Positions 33,330 to 44,634 of a stretch of 64,000 nt of DNA are shown here, one piece after another (the stretch's first letter is position 1; every line of letters starts with the position of its first letter). Position numbers and translations under genes: made by a program. Origin of the DNA: Pachypanchax playfairii (Eukaryota; Chordata; Actinopteri; Cyprinodontiformes; Aplocheilidae); contig SSNP01000109.1 in the NCBI GenBank assembly GCA_006937955.1, forward strand, positions 94,323-158,322, written 5' to 3'. The notes under the pieces are model-generated. The model saw only the letters and a list, made by a program, of their open reading frames with translations. It was not told the DNA's origin and did not search any database.

Positions 33330-34626
33330 TTATCTTTAGTCAGAGAGTTTTCAGTATTTTTTTGGTTTATAATTTGTTCTGGTGAGTTTTATTTTTAGTT
33401 TTAGATGTATTTTGCTTGTTTCCATTGCCGTCTTGTAGGTGGGCACATGGGCATTCTCAGCTTAGCAACTGCCTCGAAAGGTCTGTGATGTTCCTCGTAA
33501 TCGACACAAAACGAACCTGGACATGTAAATTGAGAGCAGGAAACAATAATAGACAATGTCAAGTTATTTTTTAACTTTGTACTCGGATTGTGGCTCCTTC
33601 TGAAGAAAAAAACTCCATGCATGACTCGAGAGAAGACATTACCAAGCTAGGATTTTGGCACAGAAATGGAATCTAGTCTTCCAGGAAGCCCTTTGCAAGC
33701 ATAAACAAACATCAGAGAGGCTCAGAAGCAGACAACATAGCACTATTTATTGTGTACCGCTATACATGCGCCATCACAAATATCTTTTTTTTCCACCACT
33801 ACCACTCAGTGCACTCTTTTTCACTATTACCTGTATTAATTAATGGGAAGACACAAAGATGTGAATTATAGTGAACATGCCGAGAGCTGCCTCAGTTTTG
33901 TTTTTCCCCCACACTTATCCCACAAGTTGAACTTAATGACACATTTTTGTAGCTCTGCACACTTTAATTGAAAGAGAAAACATTTACATTTGTACATAAT
34001 CACAACTTTTGGGCTGACAATTATTTGTTCCGTTTTGCCACCACCTGAACCAAGTCGGGAAACAAGCAAGAAAAGACTGGTTGAACTCTTGTTCTTGTGC
34101 CAGCTCTCGTTGTCTGAGCTCAGTGTCCGTCTCCCTGGCGAGCCACTTCTCCTCCAACAACCCATGCTGGCCTTGGGAAAGCGGCAGAGCATTTGTCCGC
34201 CTCCCGCGTATGTTCTAAGACCCTCCCCAGTGTTCTGTTTTCTTTTATAAAATTGTGTTTGAGACTTGAATTTGAATAATCATTTATTGTCCCACAGGGG
34301 GAAATTGCAATGGAGATACAGAAAACTTTAACCCTCACTCTTCGAGGCAGCCAGGGCACATACCCGGCGCCAACCCTGAAGTCACCCAGGAGAATACATA
34401 GATATACATAAGCACGCATAAACCTATTTGTAGAAAACCAGAGGAAATGAGACACCATGAGGTTGGAAGGAGACTTATTAGAAAGACAAGAGCATGACTT
34501 GGGAGTAAAGGTTCCAAATCAGCCATGGTAGCAACTTGGTATTATGGGCTCTACGGTGCTGATTCTCTCACACACACACACATACAAATGCAACAATATT
34601 GTGATAGTCTTGTTATGTTTCTACAG
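33330..34626. other. nfic intron 3 tail, no gene recognised
   Basis: Repeat-like fragments only: a cagggggaaattgcaatgg phrase at about 34296 and a block at 34395-34480 resembling 31235-31300. A short (ca) microsatellite lies at 34570. I see no exon here. Confidence 0.5.
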
Positions 34627-34701
34627 ATGGTCCCGAGTTCCAGGAAAGTTTTGTGGCGTCAGGAGTTTTTAGTGTTGCTGAACTGGTCCAGGTCTCAAGA
34701 A
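34627..34701 (+). CDS. nfic: nfic exon 4
   Basis: This 75-bp exon between the acceptor gtttctacag and the strong donor gtaagt is in phase 1 on both sides. It encodes DGPEFQESFVASGVFSVAEL followed by VQVSR. The [21 protein letters not shown] block is a hallmark of NFI proteins just C-terminal to the DNA-binding domain; here T is replaced by A twice. The following intron is the largest in the window (12.9 kb) and hosts at least eight transposons. Confidence 0.95.
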
Positions 34702-34984
34702 GTAAGTCTGCTATACAAGCAAGTTTAAATATTAACTGTTTATTTCAGCACCATTCTTTGTGTGACCTGCATTTGAGCTACAACAAGAGTCTCATTAAAG
34801 CTAAACAACATTGACAAAATCATCTAGGACAATTTGCAGATTAAAATGCACTCATCAGGGTTCATGTAGCCTGCTTTCATATCTAATCTACATGAGCAAG
34901 CAGAATCACTTATCCCTATCAGAAACTACAAACATTATTAAACTTACAATCTTATTAGTTGTGCTGTTAGTGTTAGCCAAAGCT

Positions 34985-35430
34985 GTTATGATTTGCTCTA
35001 GCTCAGGACCCAAATGCAAGGAGAGAGGAGCCAGGAGTAACAAAAAAAACCCACTTCTTTAATAAACAACAAAGTAAGTAGCTGACGGGGCAGCAAAACA
35101 AACTTACAGAAAATTAGAGTGAAGGCGACAAACAGGTAATCCAAACACAGAGGGCAGATGAGTTGGAGAGCACGAGAGAACAGGGCGAGAGAGAGGGCAG
35201 GAGAGACAGATAGAATAATCCTACAACGGATCTAACTAAAGGAGCAGTATATAAAGAGAACATAATTGACTACAACTGAAAACACCTGAACAAATAATGC
35301 TAGGGATGAACACTGAGGTAAACTGACCACACAGGAAATGAACGGGAAGTGAGAAACTACAATCAAGGCCCACGCATGATTGTGTGTGTGACCCAGCTAA
35401 GAGTGGGCAGTGAGGACTGTTGTGTGGAGA
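34985..35430. mobile_element. non-autonomous element related to 62601-63135
   Basis: It starts tgttatgatttgctctagct and contains an A-rich interior of the form ..cttctttaataaacaac..cacctgaacaaataatgc..aggaaatgaac. The 40240-40536 and 62601-63135 segments share this layout (host-gene-free, aggaagtgaac motif, end in ctgaca). The right boundary was not defined. Confidence 0.4.
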
Positions 35431-35969
35431 CATGAGCTCGTGGCATGATGTGAATCAACGACGGAGAGTAGTGGGGTGGAGTGCACTCAGAAATGGTAAA
35501 CCTGGCTTTCTGTCAACTGGAAACTTTGTTCTATTGTTGCAACTACAACATCCACACACTAGATGTCACTATGGTGTTCATGTTCCATATTTAACCTTTA
35601 TTATGACTAAGTTGTGGATTGTAGGCCCATGAGTGTGCATGTTTGTGTGTGTGAATTTGCGTGGTGACAGCTGTGAATAAAGTAACATTCATAACGCGTC
35701 CTTACAACATCAGCTTGTTTCACAGAAAGATCCTGTTGACCTGACAGCTGTAGCTTATTTCAAACTCCAGTCCCTTTTTCTCTATAACGTTCAACTTTTT
35801 CTCAGCTCAGAACTTTGCGTGTTAAGAGTGTGACATTCAGAAAGGAGGATTTTCTTACCGTTCTTTATGCATATCACTGCCTTTTTTTCTGTGCAGTATT
35901 CTATTACAGGTCGTGATGTTCGTTGAAATGATACCTGATGTTTAACTTGTGTCTTTGCTACATGATAAT

Positions 35970-36753
35970 TACTGTGGTTCTGATACCAATTCTAGCATCA
36001 GGAGAGGCTCTGATATAGCACTAAAACACTAGGATCTGTATCAGTGAGTACTAACAAATAACTCACCGATGCCATTTACCGATAATAGTGTAGAACTTTG
36101 GATACAGTGCCGCTTGTATTCTCCTAGGATTTTCTCATCTGGCACTCGCTGCGTTCATTATTGGCCCAGAGCGGGGGCAGCTTTTTTATGCTGGGGAAAA
36201 ACAAACCAGCGTCTCACAGGAGAGAAAATGTCTGTGATATGAAAATATTTCAGCATAGAAACTCCAGTAAGTACCACAGCTACATGCAAGAGGTGGAACT
36301 AAAGCATTTGAAAGCAAAACATGTGAACGAACATAAAGAGTTTGACGCAGCAACTACGAGCAAGAGAAAGGGAGATGGACTGCAGCAGAAAATTCTTCTC
36401 ACATCACTTTAGAGGAAGGACCAGTGTAAGAGAAGGGTGAAGCAACAAAAAATACATCTGAGAAAATTACCGAAATGATTATGCTCTTTGACCTGCCCCT
36501 CTTGGTTACCAACAGCATGGGATTCCAACTTTTTGTGGCTCACGCAGTACCAAAATACAAAGTCCCAGGCCGCAAATATTTTCACAGAGACAGTACAATA
36601 ATTTTATATCCAAGTGAGTATGCAGTTGTTTAGAATTAAAAGAAAAAGTACTCTTTTATGTGTTCTTTCAAATGGCGTGATATCGGTACAGTATTAGCCG
36701 ATACTGTAGAGCTGGGTATAGGAGGGTCAAAAAGTGGTATCGGAACAACACTA
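35970..36753 (+). mobile_element. hAT element with BED-finger remnant
   Basis: The imperfect termini tactgtggttctgatacca and tggtatcggaacaacacta are flanked by atgataat (35962-35969) and atgaaaat (36754-36761), an 8-bp duplication with one mismatch. The 84-codon frame at 36161-36412 contains SKYHSYMQEVELKHLKAKHV, resembling the end of a BED zinc finger of hAT transposases. No catalytic domain remains. Confidence 0.75.
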
Positions 36754-37387
36754 ATGAAAATGGGTTTGACTCAAGCTTGGCAGCACAGATGAATTCTTTC
36801 CATTAATCAACCAACGCACTGAATCAGAACATCTAAGTTTGGTCCTCATGAAGTCTTTTATTTCTGCATGAGTGATTTTAATCATTCTCTGAGTCTGATT
36901 TAATACATTAACCCTTTAGGCGCCAGAGTCTTTTCAGCAAATCAGATTTTTTGGCAACATATTTTCAAAAGGTTGTAGTTTTAAAATGGTAAGAGATAGT
37001 AAGAGATAGAGATACTGTAAATTAGAGAAATTATTAGATTGACCCAAAGTTTCCAAAAGTAACAAATTTAATGATCTAATGTGCATATGATGATGTCACT
37101 GATGACATCACGATCACATCCATCTTCAATCCTGCATTCAAGAACATAGAAATAAAAAAAAACTCAGAGAAATGTCAAAACTCATTATCATGACACTCAA
37201 GAAAGAACAACATCTTATTTGATCATTATTTTGGAAAAAAAACATGTCCAAATGACACAGTTTGTAATTTTTGAGTGTTGTATCTCTCATTGGCACAGCA
37301 GCCCGACACTACACTTGTTGCACCTACCTTTCTTTGCCTCTTTTCTGGAATATTCCTCCATAAGGCCTATGTCGCATTCCTTTATGT

Positions 37388-37660
37388 TGTCCTGCTGCTG
37401 GTGAAACACCTGCGTTTCTCCCGCTGTGCAGCTCACCTGGTGGAGACACAACATCACGCGCTCCGCTCTGTCATCCTGTTGCAGGTAAAACGCCAGCTTT
37501 TCTCCCGCTACGCAGTTCACCTAGTGAGGGGACAACATGCGCTCCGCTCTTTCGTCCTGCTGCAGGTGAAACACCGACTTTTCTCCCGCTGTGCAGTTCA
37601 TCTGGTGGAGACAGAACATCACGGCCTCTGCTCTGTCGTGCTGTAGGTGAAACACGTGCT
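37388..37660 (+). repeat. ~84-bp minisatellite inside the piggyBac element
   Basis: Three full units and a partial fourth share the order tcctgctgcaggtgaaacacc .. ttctcccgctgtgcag .. ggagacacaacatcacg .. ctccgctctgt. One unit is three bases shorter. Because units are multiples of three and lack stops, long frames appear on both strands; these should not be read as genes. Confidence 0.8.
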
Positions 37661-37879
37661 GCGTTCTCTCCTCTCCTGCAGGGCTGCGTGCTGAGCGACG
37701 GAACTGTAGCTCTGATCCTCCTCGGAGAACGAATCATCAGCTCCGTCAAATAAATCTTGGCCCTTCGAGTCTTCATAAGCAAAAATCTGCTGTAACTCTA
37801 AGACCTGCCCGACAGTAAAACTTTTGGATCTTGAAGAAAAGGCTTGATTGTTGAGAAAAACACTCTCCCAAATCCACAT
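37619..37879 (-). pseudogene. N-terminal remnant of a piggyBac-like transposase
   Basis: The 86-residue frame contains SFTVGQVLELQQIF followed by an acidic DGADDSFSEEDQ stretch, the kind of acidic N-terminus preceding the catalytic domain in fish piggyBac (PGBD4-like) transposases. The frame stops before any DDD catalytic motif. Identity is inferred mostly from its position between the TTAA-flanked termini. Confidence 0.45.
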
Positions 37880-38444
37880 AGCAAAAGACCATCACTGATT
37901 AAGCACAAGCTTTTTGTACTGTCTTTTCTCACCAGATTATCATGTCCAAAGACGTGATGATTGTGATGGTCGAACCAGTTTTCATGATGTATACGTAATA
38001 GTTGAACTGGTTTTCATGAATTTGTTTTTCATCAGGTGATTTTGTTATAAACGGCTCTTTTAGGGGGCCATTTGGAGGAAGGGTGGAAAATTTTGAAGAA
38101 ATGTAAAAGGGTTTTTCTGGAGATTTTTACATACAAACCCATATTAATTATGTGCTAAAATCATAAATATTACGGTCAACTAGTGATGGCAAGTACAAAT
38201 ACCAATGATACACTCACCTGCGTATTAGGCTTTTTTCAGGTGGTAGGGGCAGTCGCAATTTTGCGACTTTGGCGCCTAAAGGGTTAAAGGTCCTTTCTCA
38301 TGCTATTGTACAGTTTTCAACATCTGGGCACATGTAACCAGTAACTTAGCTGCAAATAACCAGAATAAACATTAGTCCTCAAACATTTAAAGGTAGAGTA
38401 TGTAAGAACTGGAAAGCTGAATGGACATGCTTGCTAGTTGCAAC

Positions 38445-39120
38445 TAGAGCCCTGCACTCCCGCGGGACTCCCGCGGGACCCGACGCAAAGCAATGCAAAT
38501 AGAGAAAGCTCATTGCGGGCGCGGGAGTGCACAATGCGGGAGCGGGCGGAGCGGTGATAAGCTGCAGTCCCGCAAACTAAAAATAAAACTAAAATAGAAA
38601 TGATAAATTATTATTATTACCTGTGAGAAACCTGCACAATGTGTACTCTCTCCCAGCTTCGTCCCACTGTCCAAACAACACAATAATAAGCACAATATCA
38701 GGCTGATTGAGTCTAAATTTATGCAATGAGTGAGCAGGAGTCTGATTGAATGTTTGTTTTTTTTGTGCTGTGATGGTTTTGTGACAACCAGCAGCTCCAG
38801 CTCCCTCACGACCGTCCATCTCAATAATCTGTTGTCTCCAGATGTGTGTTGGGGATTGCCTCAGCTGCGCATGCCACTTGCCAAGTTGGCAACGCGTTCC
38901 TTCCCCACTGCCCTTGGTGAATGATTGGTCAGTGGTATGCTCTAAGCTCAGCATTTAATTACCCAAGCCAAAGACAAGAACTTTCGTGAGAAATAACGGG
39001 AACGTCTGAATCATGCGGGAATTGCGGGCGGGAGTGGGACAAAATATGGCAGGAGCGGGACTTAAAATCATAGTCCTTTGCGGGAGCGGGACTGGAAATT
39101 CCGTCCCGCGCAGGCCTCTA
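38445..39120. mobile_element. hAT-type MITE, perfect 8-bp target duplication
   Basis: Perfect gttgcaac duplications (38437-38444 and 39121-39128) flank termini tagagccctgcactcccg and gcgcaggcctcta. The subterminal regions are rich in cgggag/cccgcggg motifs, likely transposase-binding repeats. The 676-bp interior has no transposase. Confidence 0.88.
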
Positions 39121-39194
39121 GTTGCAACCTTAAGATTACTTAAAATCTAGCTGAGTTGAGCAAGCCATTTTAATAACATTAATATGAGTTAACA

Positions 39195-39620
39195 TAGGAT
39201 GCACTGGGGATCAAACTCACAAGCATCAGTTTACCAAGTAAGATGCTTAATGCACTGAGCTTTGTTCCTGATGAAACAGTTTTTCTCAGTGAGACACACA
39301 ATTACACGATGAGTGCCCAACAAGTTGCTGATTGCACAGTTATTGAAAACAGCCGGGTAAAGAAAGTGAATAGCAAAATGTAGATCAAGTGATCCAAAGT
39401 TTATGAACACAAGTCTAAAGCAAAAACTGTTAAAAAGTAAACGTAAATTAAAAAGAATACAAGTTTAATTGCACATAATTATTGAAAAGCAGAAGCAAGA
39501 TAAAAAGCATTACTATTTTAAACTATAAAAAATTTCAATAATTGGCAGCTGCAAGATTTGAACCACAGTCACCAGGCTGCCAACCCAGGACTTATCTCAC
39601 TGAGCTATACTTCAGCTGAA
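39195..39620 (-). repeat. two tRNA-like SINE heads in tandem (minus strand)
   Basis: Read on the minus strand, about 39265-39200 and 39613-39541 each show a box-A-like agctcagtg(c/a)(a/g)-taag and a box-B-like gtttgatcc or ggttcaaatc, about 45 nt apart, with a matching hairpin in the anticodon position. The two align with each other over about 70 nt, so they are related copies of a tRNA-derived SINE or degenerate tRNA pseudogenes. No intact cloverleaf with a 7-nt anticodon loop is seen. Confidence 0.45.
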
Positions 39621-39786
39621 GCCTGAGGCCCTATTTACATATATCATTACCACATTATGAGTAGAGCTGATACTGTTGTGAAGTTGCGCTCGGCCTAGCA
39701 CCTGCACCGGGCCACACCACATCACCTCCTGGTTGCTCAGCTCCTCAGGGTGCTGGGGACGCACCAGCGGGTTCCAATGATCCAGC

Positions 39787-40058
39787 GGGTCCCGGTTCCA
39801 GTGTTCCAGTGGGGTCCAGCCCTGGTTCCAGTGTTTCAGCGGGTTCCAGTCCCGGTTCCAGTGTTTCAGCGGGTTCCAGTCCCGGTTCCAGTGTTCCAGT
39901 GGGTTCCAGTCCCGGTTCCAGTGTTCCAGCGGGTTCCAGTCCCGGTTCCAGTGTTTCAGCGGGTTCCAGTCCCTGTTCCAGTGTTTCAGCGGGTTCCAGT
40001 CCAAGTTCCAGTGTTTCAGCGGGTTCCAGTCCAAGTTCCAGTGTTCCAGCCAGTGCCA
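39787..40058 (+). repeat. 30-bp minisatellite, about nine units
   Basis: The unit gttccagtgtttcagcgggt-tccagtcccg repeats about nine times, with ttt/ttc and agc/agt variants spread among units. The period is a multiple of three and no unit contains a stop in several frames, so open frames of 99-210 codons appear on both strands (peptides such as GSSPGSSVSA or HWNRDWNPLK repeats). Nothing suggests that any of these is translated. Confidence 0.93.
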
Positions 40059-40239
40059 GATCATCCAGTGCCAGACCATCCAGATCATCCAGGGCCAGAC
40101 CCCAATGACGGAACCAGACGACACAGAAATGATAATGATGATAATCCAACAGAATAATCCATACAACGTGACCGGAGGGAAACGAGAACAAACTGACGAC
40201 TTGACTAACAAACACACGTTACTTAAATACAACACTGAA

Positions 40240-40536
40240 CTCATTAACTAAATTAAAAACACCTGAGGGAGAATGAGACATGGGGAATGCTGGGAGAAAA
40301 CACACCGGAACAATACAGGAAGTGAACACAAACTCAAGAGACCTAACAAAACCACGGAAAAACAGAAAGTACAAACATTACCAAAATAAAAGCTAAACAT
40401 AAAGACAGGGGGATAAGACAAGACACAAGACTAAACATGGAACCACGAGGAGCTAAGAAACAACCAACACAAAAATCACAGATAATTCTGGAAAAACATC
40501 AACAATAAAGAAACAAACAAAACCCAAGACCTGACA
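40240..40536. mobile_element. fragment of an element ending in ctgaca
   Basis: Shares the A-rich layout and the terminus acccaagacctgaca with 62601-63135 (ends aaccctgaca). Features include acaggaagtgaac and aaaccacgg. The other end was not identified; it may include or be interrupted by the 30-bp minisatellite. Confidence 0.4.
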
Positions 40537-41373
40537 ATAATGGGCTTTCAGATGAGATTCAAACAAATTTACAGAAGTGGATTGTCTCACAGAGAGTGGA
40601 AGATTGTTCCATAAAGGAAAACCAGCAAATGAAAAATCATGTTGACCATGGGATTTATAGTTCATACTTGGGATTTGTAAAAGCAGATGGTCAGCAGATC
40701 TCAATGCACGGGAGGGGTTGTAATTATTGAGCAGTTCAGAGAGATACGAAGGAGCCAGGTTTTGAAGAGCTTTGTAAACAAAGAATAGAATTTTAAATTT
40801 AATGCGGTATAAGACGAGACGCCAATGTAGATCTGCCAAAATTGGAGTGATGTGAGATCGCCTGTCCATGTTGGTGAGAAAACGTGCTGCTGCGTTCTGG
40901 ACTTTCTGCAGGTGGTCAAGTGAGGACTTGTTAACATCATAGAGGACAGAATTTGCATAATCAAGTCTAGATGTGATGAATGCATGGATGACAGATCCCA
41001 GGTGTTTCCTTTTAAGGATGTGTTTAAGCCAGGTAATACAACAGAATTGAAAGAAACAGGAGTGATAGTCAAGTTTATCACCCAGACTGGTTACACAGGA
41101 CTTAGAGAGAGATGAGAGATCTGGGATTGGAGTGGCATGTTGTTTAGAAGTGAAGAGAATAGTCTCTGTTTTACTATCATTCAAAGGTAGAAAATTTAAA
41201 GCCGGCAAAGTTTTCACTTCTGATAGACAGTCCAAAATGGAATGGAATGGGTCATGAGGATTTATGGAAAGGTAGATTTGACAGTCATCAGCATAGATGT
41301 GATAGTTGATCGTGTGTTTCTTCAGAGCATTACCTAATGGGAGGAGATAAATGGTAAAAAGAAGGGGTCTCAG

Positions 41374-42311
41374 TAGAGCTGAGCGATTGCGAATGTGTAT
41401 TGCGAAATAACTTTTTCTCGATAGAAAAATGAAACTATTGCGATAGAAGTCATCTCTTTCTCTTCCTCTCTTAAAAAAACATAAGAACAGCCAATCCACA
41501 TTAAGTTGCGCAGAGACGATCCAATGAAAGCCGCAGCGTCACGTCACATGACTTGTTACGTACAGCACAAGCGCCAAGCCACACGTGTATTTGTTTGGGA
41601 AGCAGCCAGCGGCCGTGCCGCCCGGGTAATGGAGGAAATGAGGGTGCCGACTAGAGAAAAATCAACCGAGAGCTTGGGTGACCAGGTTACCGAAGAGAAA
41701 ACAGATGACGGTTCCAATGCCGGAGAGATTGTTGAAAGGAAGGGCCAGAGAAGTTCCGTAGTGTGGAGGTATTTTGGCTATTTGAAGTCTGACAAAAAAC
41801 AGAGTAGCGCACACTGTAAATTGTGCCGAAAGCATGTTCCCACAAAGTCTGGAAATACAACAAACCTTTTTTATCACCTGAAGCAGTGTCACCCACTAGA
41901 GCATGCTCAGTCTTTGACTGAAAGCGCTAATTCGTCATTGAAAACAACCAGGGGAATCCCTGCGACGCAGCAACAGTCAATTGAGTCGGCTTTCTCCAGC
42001 GTCTTACCATATAACAAAAAAGCTAAGAGACATAGCGGCTACCGTTTGTGTAGTTTGCAATATTTGCCTTTATTTATCTGAAACTGAAGTCTCATGTTCC
42101 TTAAGTACATCTGCCCTGTTGAACTTATTATAGGAAATAAATGTCTAAATCAAAACAAGCTGCTGATTATTTCACATTTTACTTGTGAGCAACAGCATAT
42201 TTAAATCTCACAAATATAGTTATTTGGCTTATATCGTGATATATATCGTTATCGCCTGAAATGAAAAAAACATATCGTAATATGAAAAAAATCTTAGATC
42301 GTCCAGCTCTA
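41374..42311 (+). mobile_element. hAT element in a LINE, perfect 8-bp target duplication
   Basis: Termini tagagctgagcgat and atcgtccagctcta are flanked by perfect ggtctcag duplications (41366-41373 and 42312-42319). Subterminal repeats contain attgcgataga and tatcgtgatatatatcg. Removing the element and one duplication restores the LINE reading frame. Confidence 0.93.
41506..42081 (+). pseudogene. ZBED-type hAT transposase N-terminus
   Basis: The 191-codon frame has a BED zinc finger in its middle: RSSVVWRYFGYLKSD, then CKLCRKHVPTKSGNTTNLFY and HLKQCHPLEH, giving the C-x2-C..H-x(3-5)-H arrangement. QQQSIESAFSS follows, a normal post-BED linker. The frame ends after 191 codons and no catalytic domain follows before the terminal repeat, so this is an internally deleted copy that still keeps an open DNA-binding domain. 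Confidence 0.85.
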
Positions 42312-43867
42312 GGTCTCAGTATTGAACCCAAGGGGGACACCCCAAGTGAGTGGCACAGATGAAGAAGAGTAATTATCTATACGGACACTGAAACGCCGGT
42401 TTGTCAGATATGAACAAAAACAGTCTAGCACTTCACCCTTAAGACCAGCTCAATCAGGAGGGAGTGATTAATAGTGTTGAATGTTGCTGAGAAAAGAAGT
42501 CAAGAAGTAAAAGAAGAACATGACAGCCTAAATCGGTAGAAGTTAAGATGCCACAAATGTGTGCAGATTCAGTATTATACAGAGGTCTAAAGCGAGACTA
42601 AAAATGATCTAACAAACCATGTTCATCCAAGTGTTGCATTAACTGATCATAGACAACTTTCTCCATGACTTTTGACATAAAAGGTAATTTGGAAATCGGG
42701 CAAAATTTTGAGAAATTGTTGCTTTCTAAGCCTGGTTTCTTCAGCAGTGGTTGAACGACTGCATGTTTGACAAAAAAAAAAAATGGAAAAACACCTGAGA
42801 CAAGACTACTATGAATGATGCTGGGACTAACAGGACCTATTACCAGGAAGACTAGCAATTTTGGAGGGATAGGAGAGCCTGAGGGTTTCATACCTAGAAC
42901 TAGTTTCTGTAAATCCAGAAAAGAGATATAATTAAAAACAGCAAAAGAGCTTGTCCTCCTTGTACTATATCAGTGCAGGGAACATTAAAAATAACTGGAA
43001 AATGATGTGACAGAAATACAGGATCAGCATTCACATCAGAAATGTGCAGACCAAATGACAGCACCAGATCTAAAACATGAGACCGTTCATGAGATGGAGC
43101 TTTAACTAATTGATAAAGCCCAAAAGAGTCCAATAAATCAAAAAATCCTTCATCAGGGGTTTTTCGGGACAACAGATATGTACGTTAAAATCTCCCAGAA
43201 TTAGCCCACAGTCATATCTTGGGAGAAAGTCTGTTAGTAAGTCAGAGAAATTGTTTAAAAAGGTGTTGACGTATTTTGGAAGATGATAACAAATCGCACA
43301 GAGAATCGGAGGAGTGAAACTTAACTCCACTGCTGACAGTATAAAACTGGAAAATGTAGCATTACATGAGAGTGTATTACATGGAAAAATCTTCTTGAAA
43401 ATAGTCAATAATCCTCCACCGTGACCAGACAGTCTTGAAGTGTTAACAGTGGAGCATCCAGACGAATAATTTCTGTGAGAACTGCAGACTCACCGGGGGA
43501 GAACCAGGATTCAGTGATTCTGAAAAAGATCACAGGAAAACCTGGCAAAACCCTTTGAGAAAACAAACACTAAAGCCTACCAACCCTGACAACCCCCTTT
43601 CCCTCTTGCAAAGATCATTCTGTTGTCTCATATAAATGGGTGCTTTTACAAGTTCAAATTTTGTGCAAGTCACGGGGGTGCATGTGGGCACATAAATTAA
43701 AAATATAATTTCAGCCTTTCTAGTATAGTTCTTTCAGGTCACTGATGTTTGAGGGTTTGGTATTTGGGAAGCCCTTCACTCATCTGTTGGGTATAATGTT
43801 GTCCACACAGAAGTGACTCTTCATACTTCTTTTGATCACAGGCTGCCTTTGAATGATTGGTTTGTAC

Positions 43868-44626
43868 TAGGGATGAGCTATATGGTCTAAAAAGTTATTG
43901 CGATGATTTCAGGTATTTGTGATGATAACGATAAAAATGATGATCATTTTTATGTATGTGCGTGTGTAATACATATACATAATAATACATATGTATGAAA
44001 AAGGAATTGCCCCCTGAACCTAATAACTGGTTGGGCCACACTTAGCAGCAATAACTCACTTGAATCCCTCTTTTTCAACAGTTTGGAACGGCAACATGTC
44101 TTTTGTCAAACAAAACACCACTGCTTCTGTCAATTCGTTTACTTTGTTTATCATAAGGGATGCAACTAGCAAATGCACTGGCAATCTTCGTCTGCGTGGG
44201 AATTTTCTTACTTGTAGGTGACGCCTTTCTTTGCCCCGCCTATCTTCATACTTTACTTCAGCACTGGTTTGTGCTTCAGATGGTGGAAAAAAATTGGATG
44301 TGTTTCCACTCTTCGGAACCACTGTTTTTCTGCAAACTTTGCAAATTACTGCGGTTTGCTCCTCACCTGATTTGCTGAAACCAAACCAGTTCCAAACTGT
44401 GAAGATAGCTCCTAGCTTTTTAACAAGCTCCTATTCAGCCTCACGTCCACCTTCCGCCATGTTTGTTTTCACTCCGCACATGAACAGTGAATCAGGTGTG
44501 CACAAAACTATGTCATCAGCTTATGACTTATCATGACTTATCATTATTATTGCGAGGAGACAAATTTTTATCGTGAGGATAATTTTCAACGGTATATTGC
44601 AAACGATAAGATATTGCCCATCCCTA
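43868..44626 (-). mobile_element. hAT element with decayed ZBED-type transposase
   Basis: Termini tagggatgagctat and attgcccatcccta are flanked by gtttgtac and gtttgtaa (8 bp, one mismatch). On the minus strand, VPKSGNTSNFF (end of a BED finger) and EAVVFCLTKDMLPFQTVEKE (the segment after it in ZBED/hAT proteins) remain. Subterminal sequence is rich in gcgatgat/aacgataaaa motifs. The element is 759 bp with no catalytic region. Confidence 0.85.
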
Positions 44627-44634
44627 GTTTGTAA

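Larger units (their letters stand above)
36912..38283. mobile_element. piggyBac-type element with TTAA target duplication
   Basis: The termini ccctttaggcgcca and tggcgcctaaaggg are perfect 14-bp inverted repeats, each next to TTAA (36908-36911 and 38284-38287). The length is 1,372 bp, too short for an autonomous piggyBac (about 2.5 kb). It carries a minus-strand N-terminal transposase remnant and an internal minisatellite. Confidence 0.9.
40537..43560 (-). pseudogene. CR1/L2-like LINE, endonuclease to C-terminus, interrupted
   Basis: On the minus strand, endonuclease motifs come first (YDCGLILGDFNVHICCPEKP, ~43170-43235). Reverse-transcriptase blocks follow: FCPISKLPFMSKVMEKVVYD (~42620-42700), SILRPLLFTIYLLPLGNAL, and HIYADDCQIYLS with the catalytic YADD at about 41290. 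The C-terminus has VIHAFITSRLDYANSVLYD and HITPILADLHW. Frameshifts break it into several frames, and a 938-bp hAT copy sits exactly between the SIL and RPLL codons. It is the most complete LINE in the window but cannot be active. Confidence 0.88.

Noticed and set aside
37275..37646. 123-codon + frame with repeats of 28 residues
   Set aside because: It is a translation of the ~84-bp minisatellite within a piggyBac-type element.
39612..40244. 210-codon minus-strand frame and several overlapping frames
   Set aside because: All are produced by the stop-free 30-bp minisatellite; no start context, domain or splice support.
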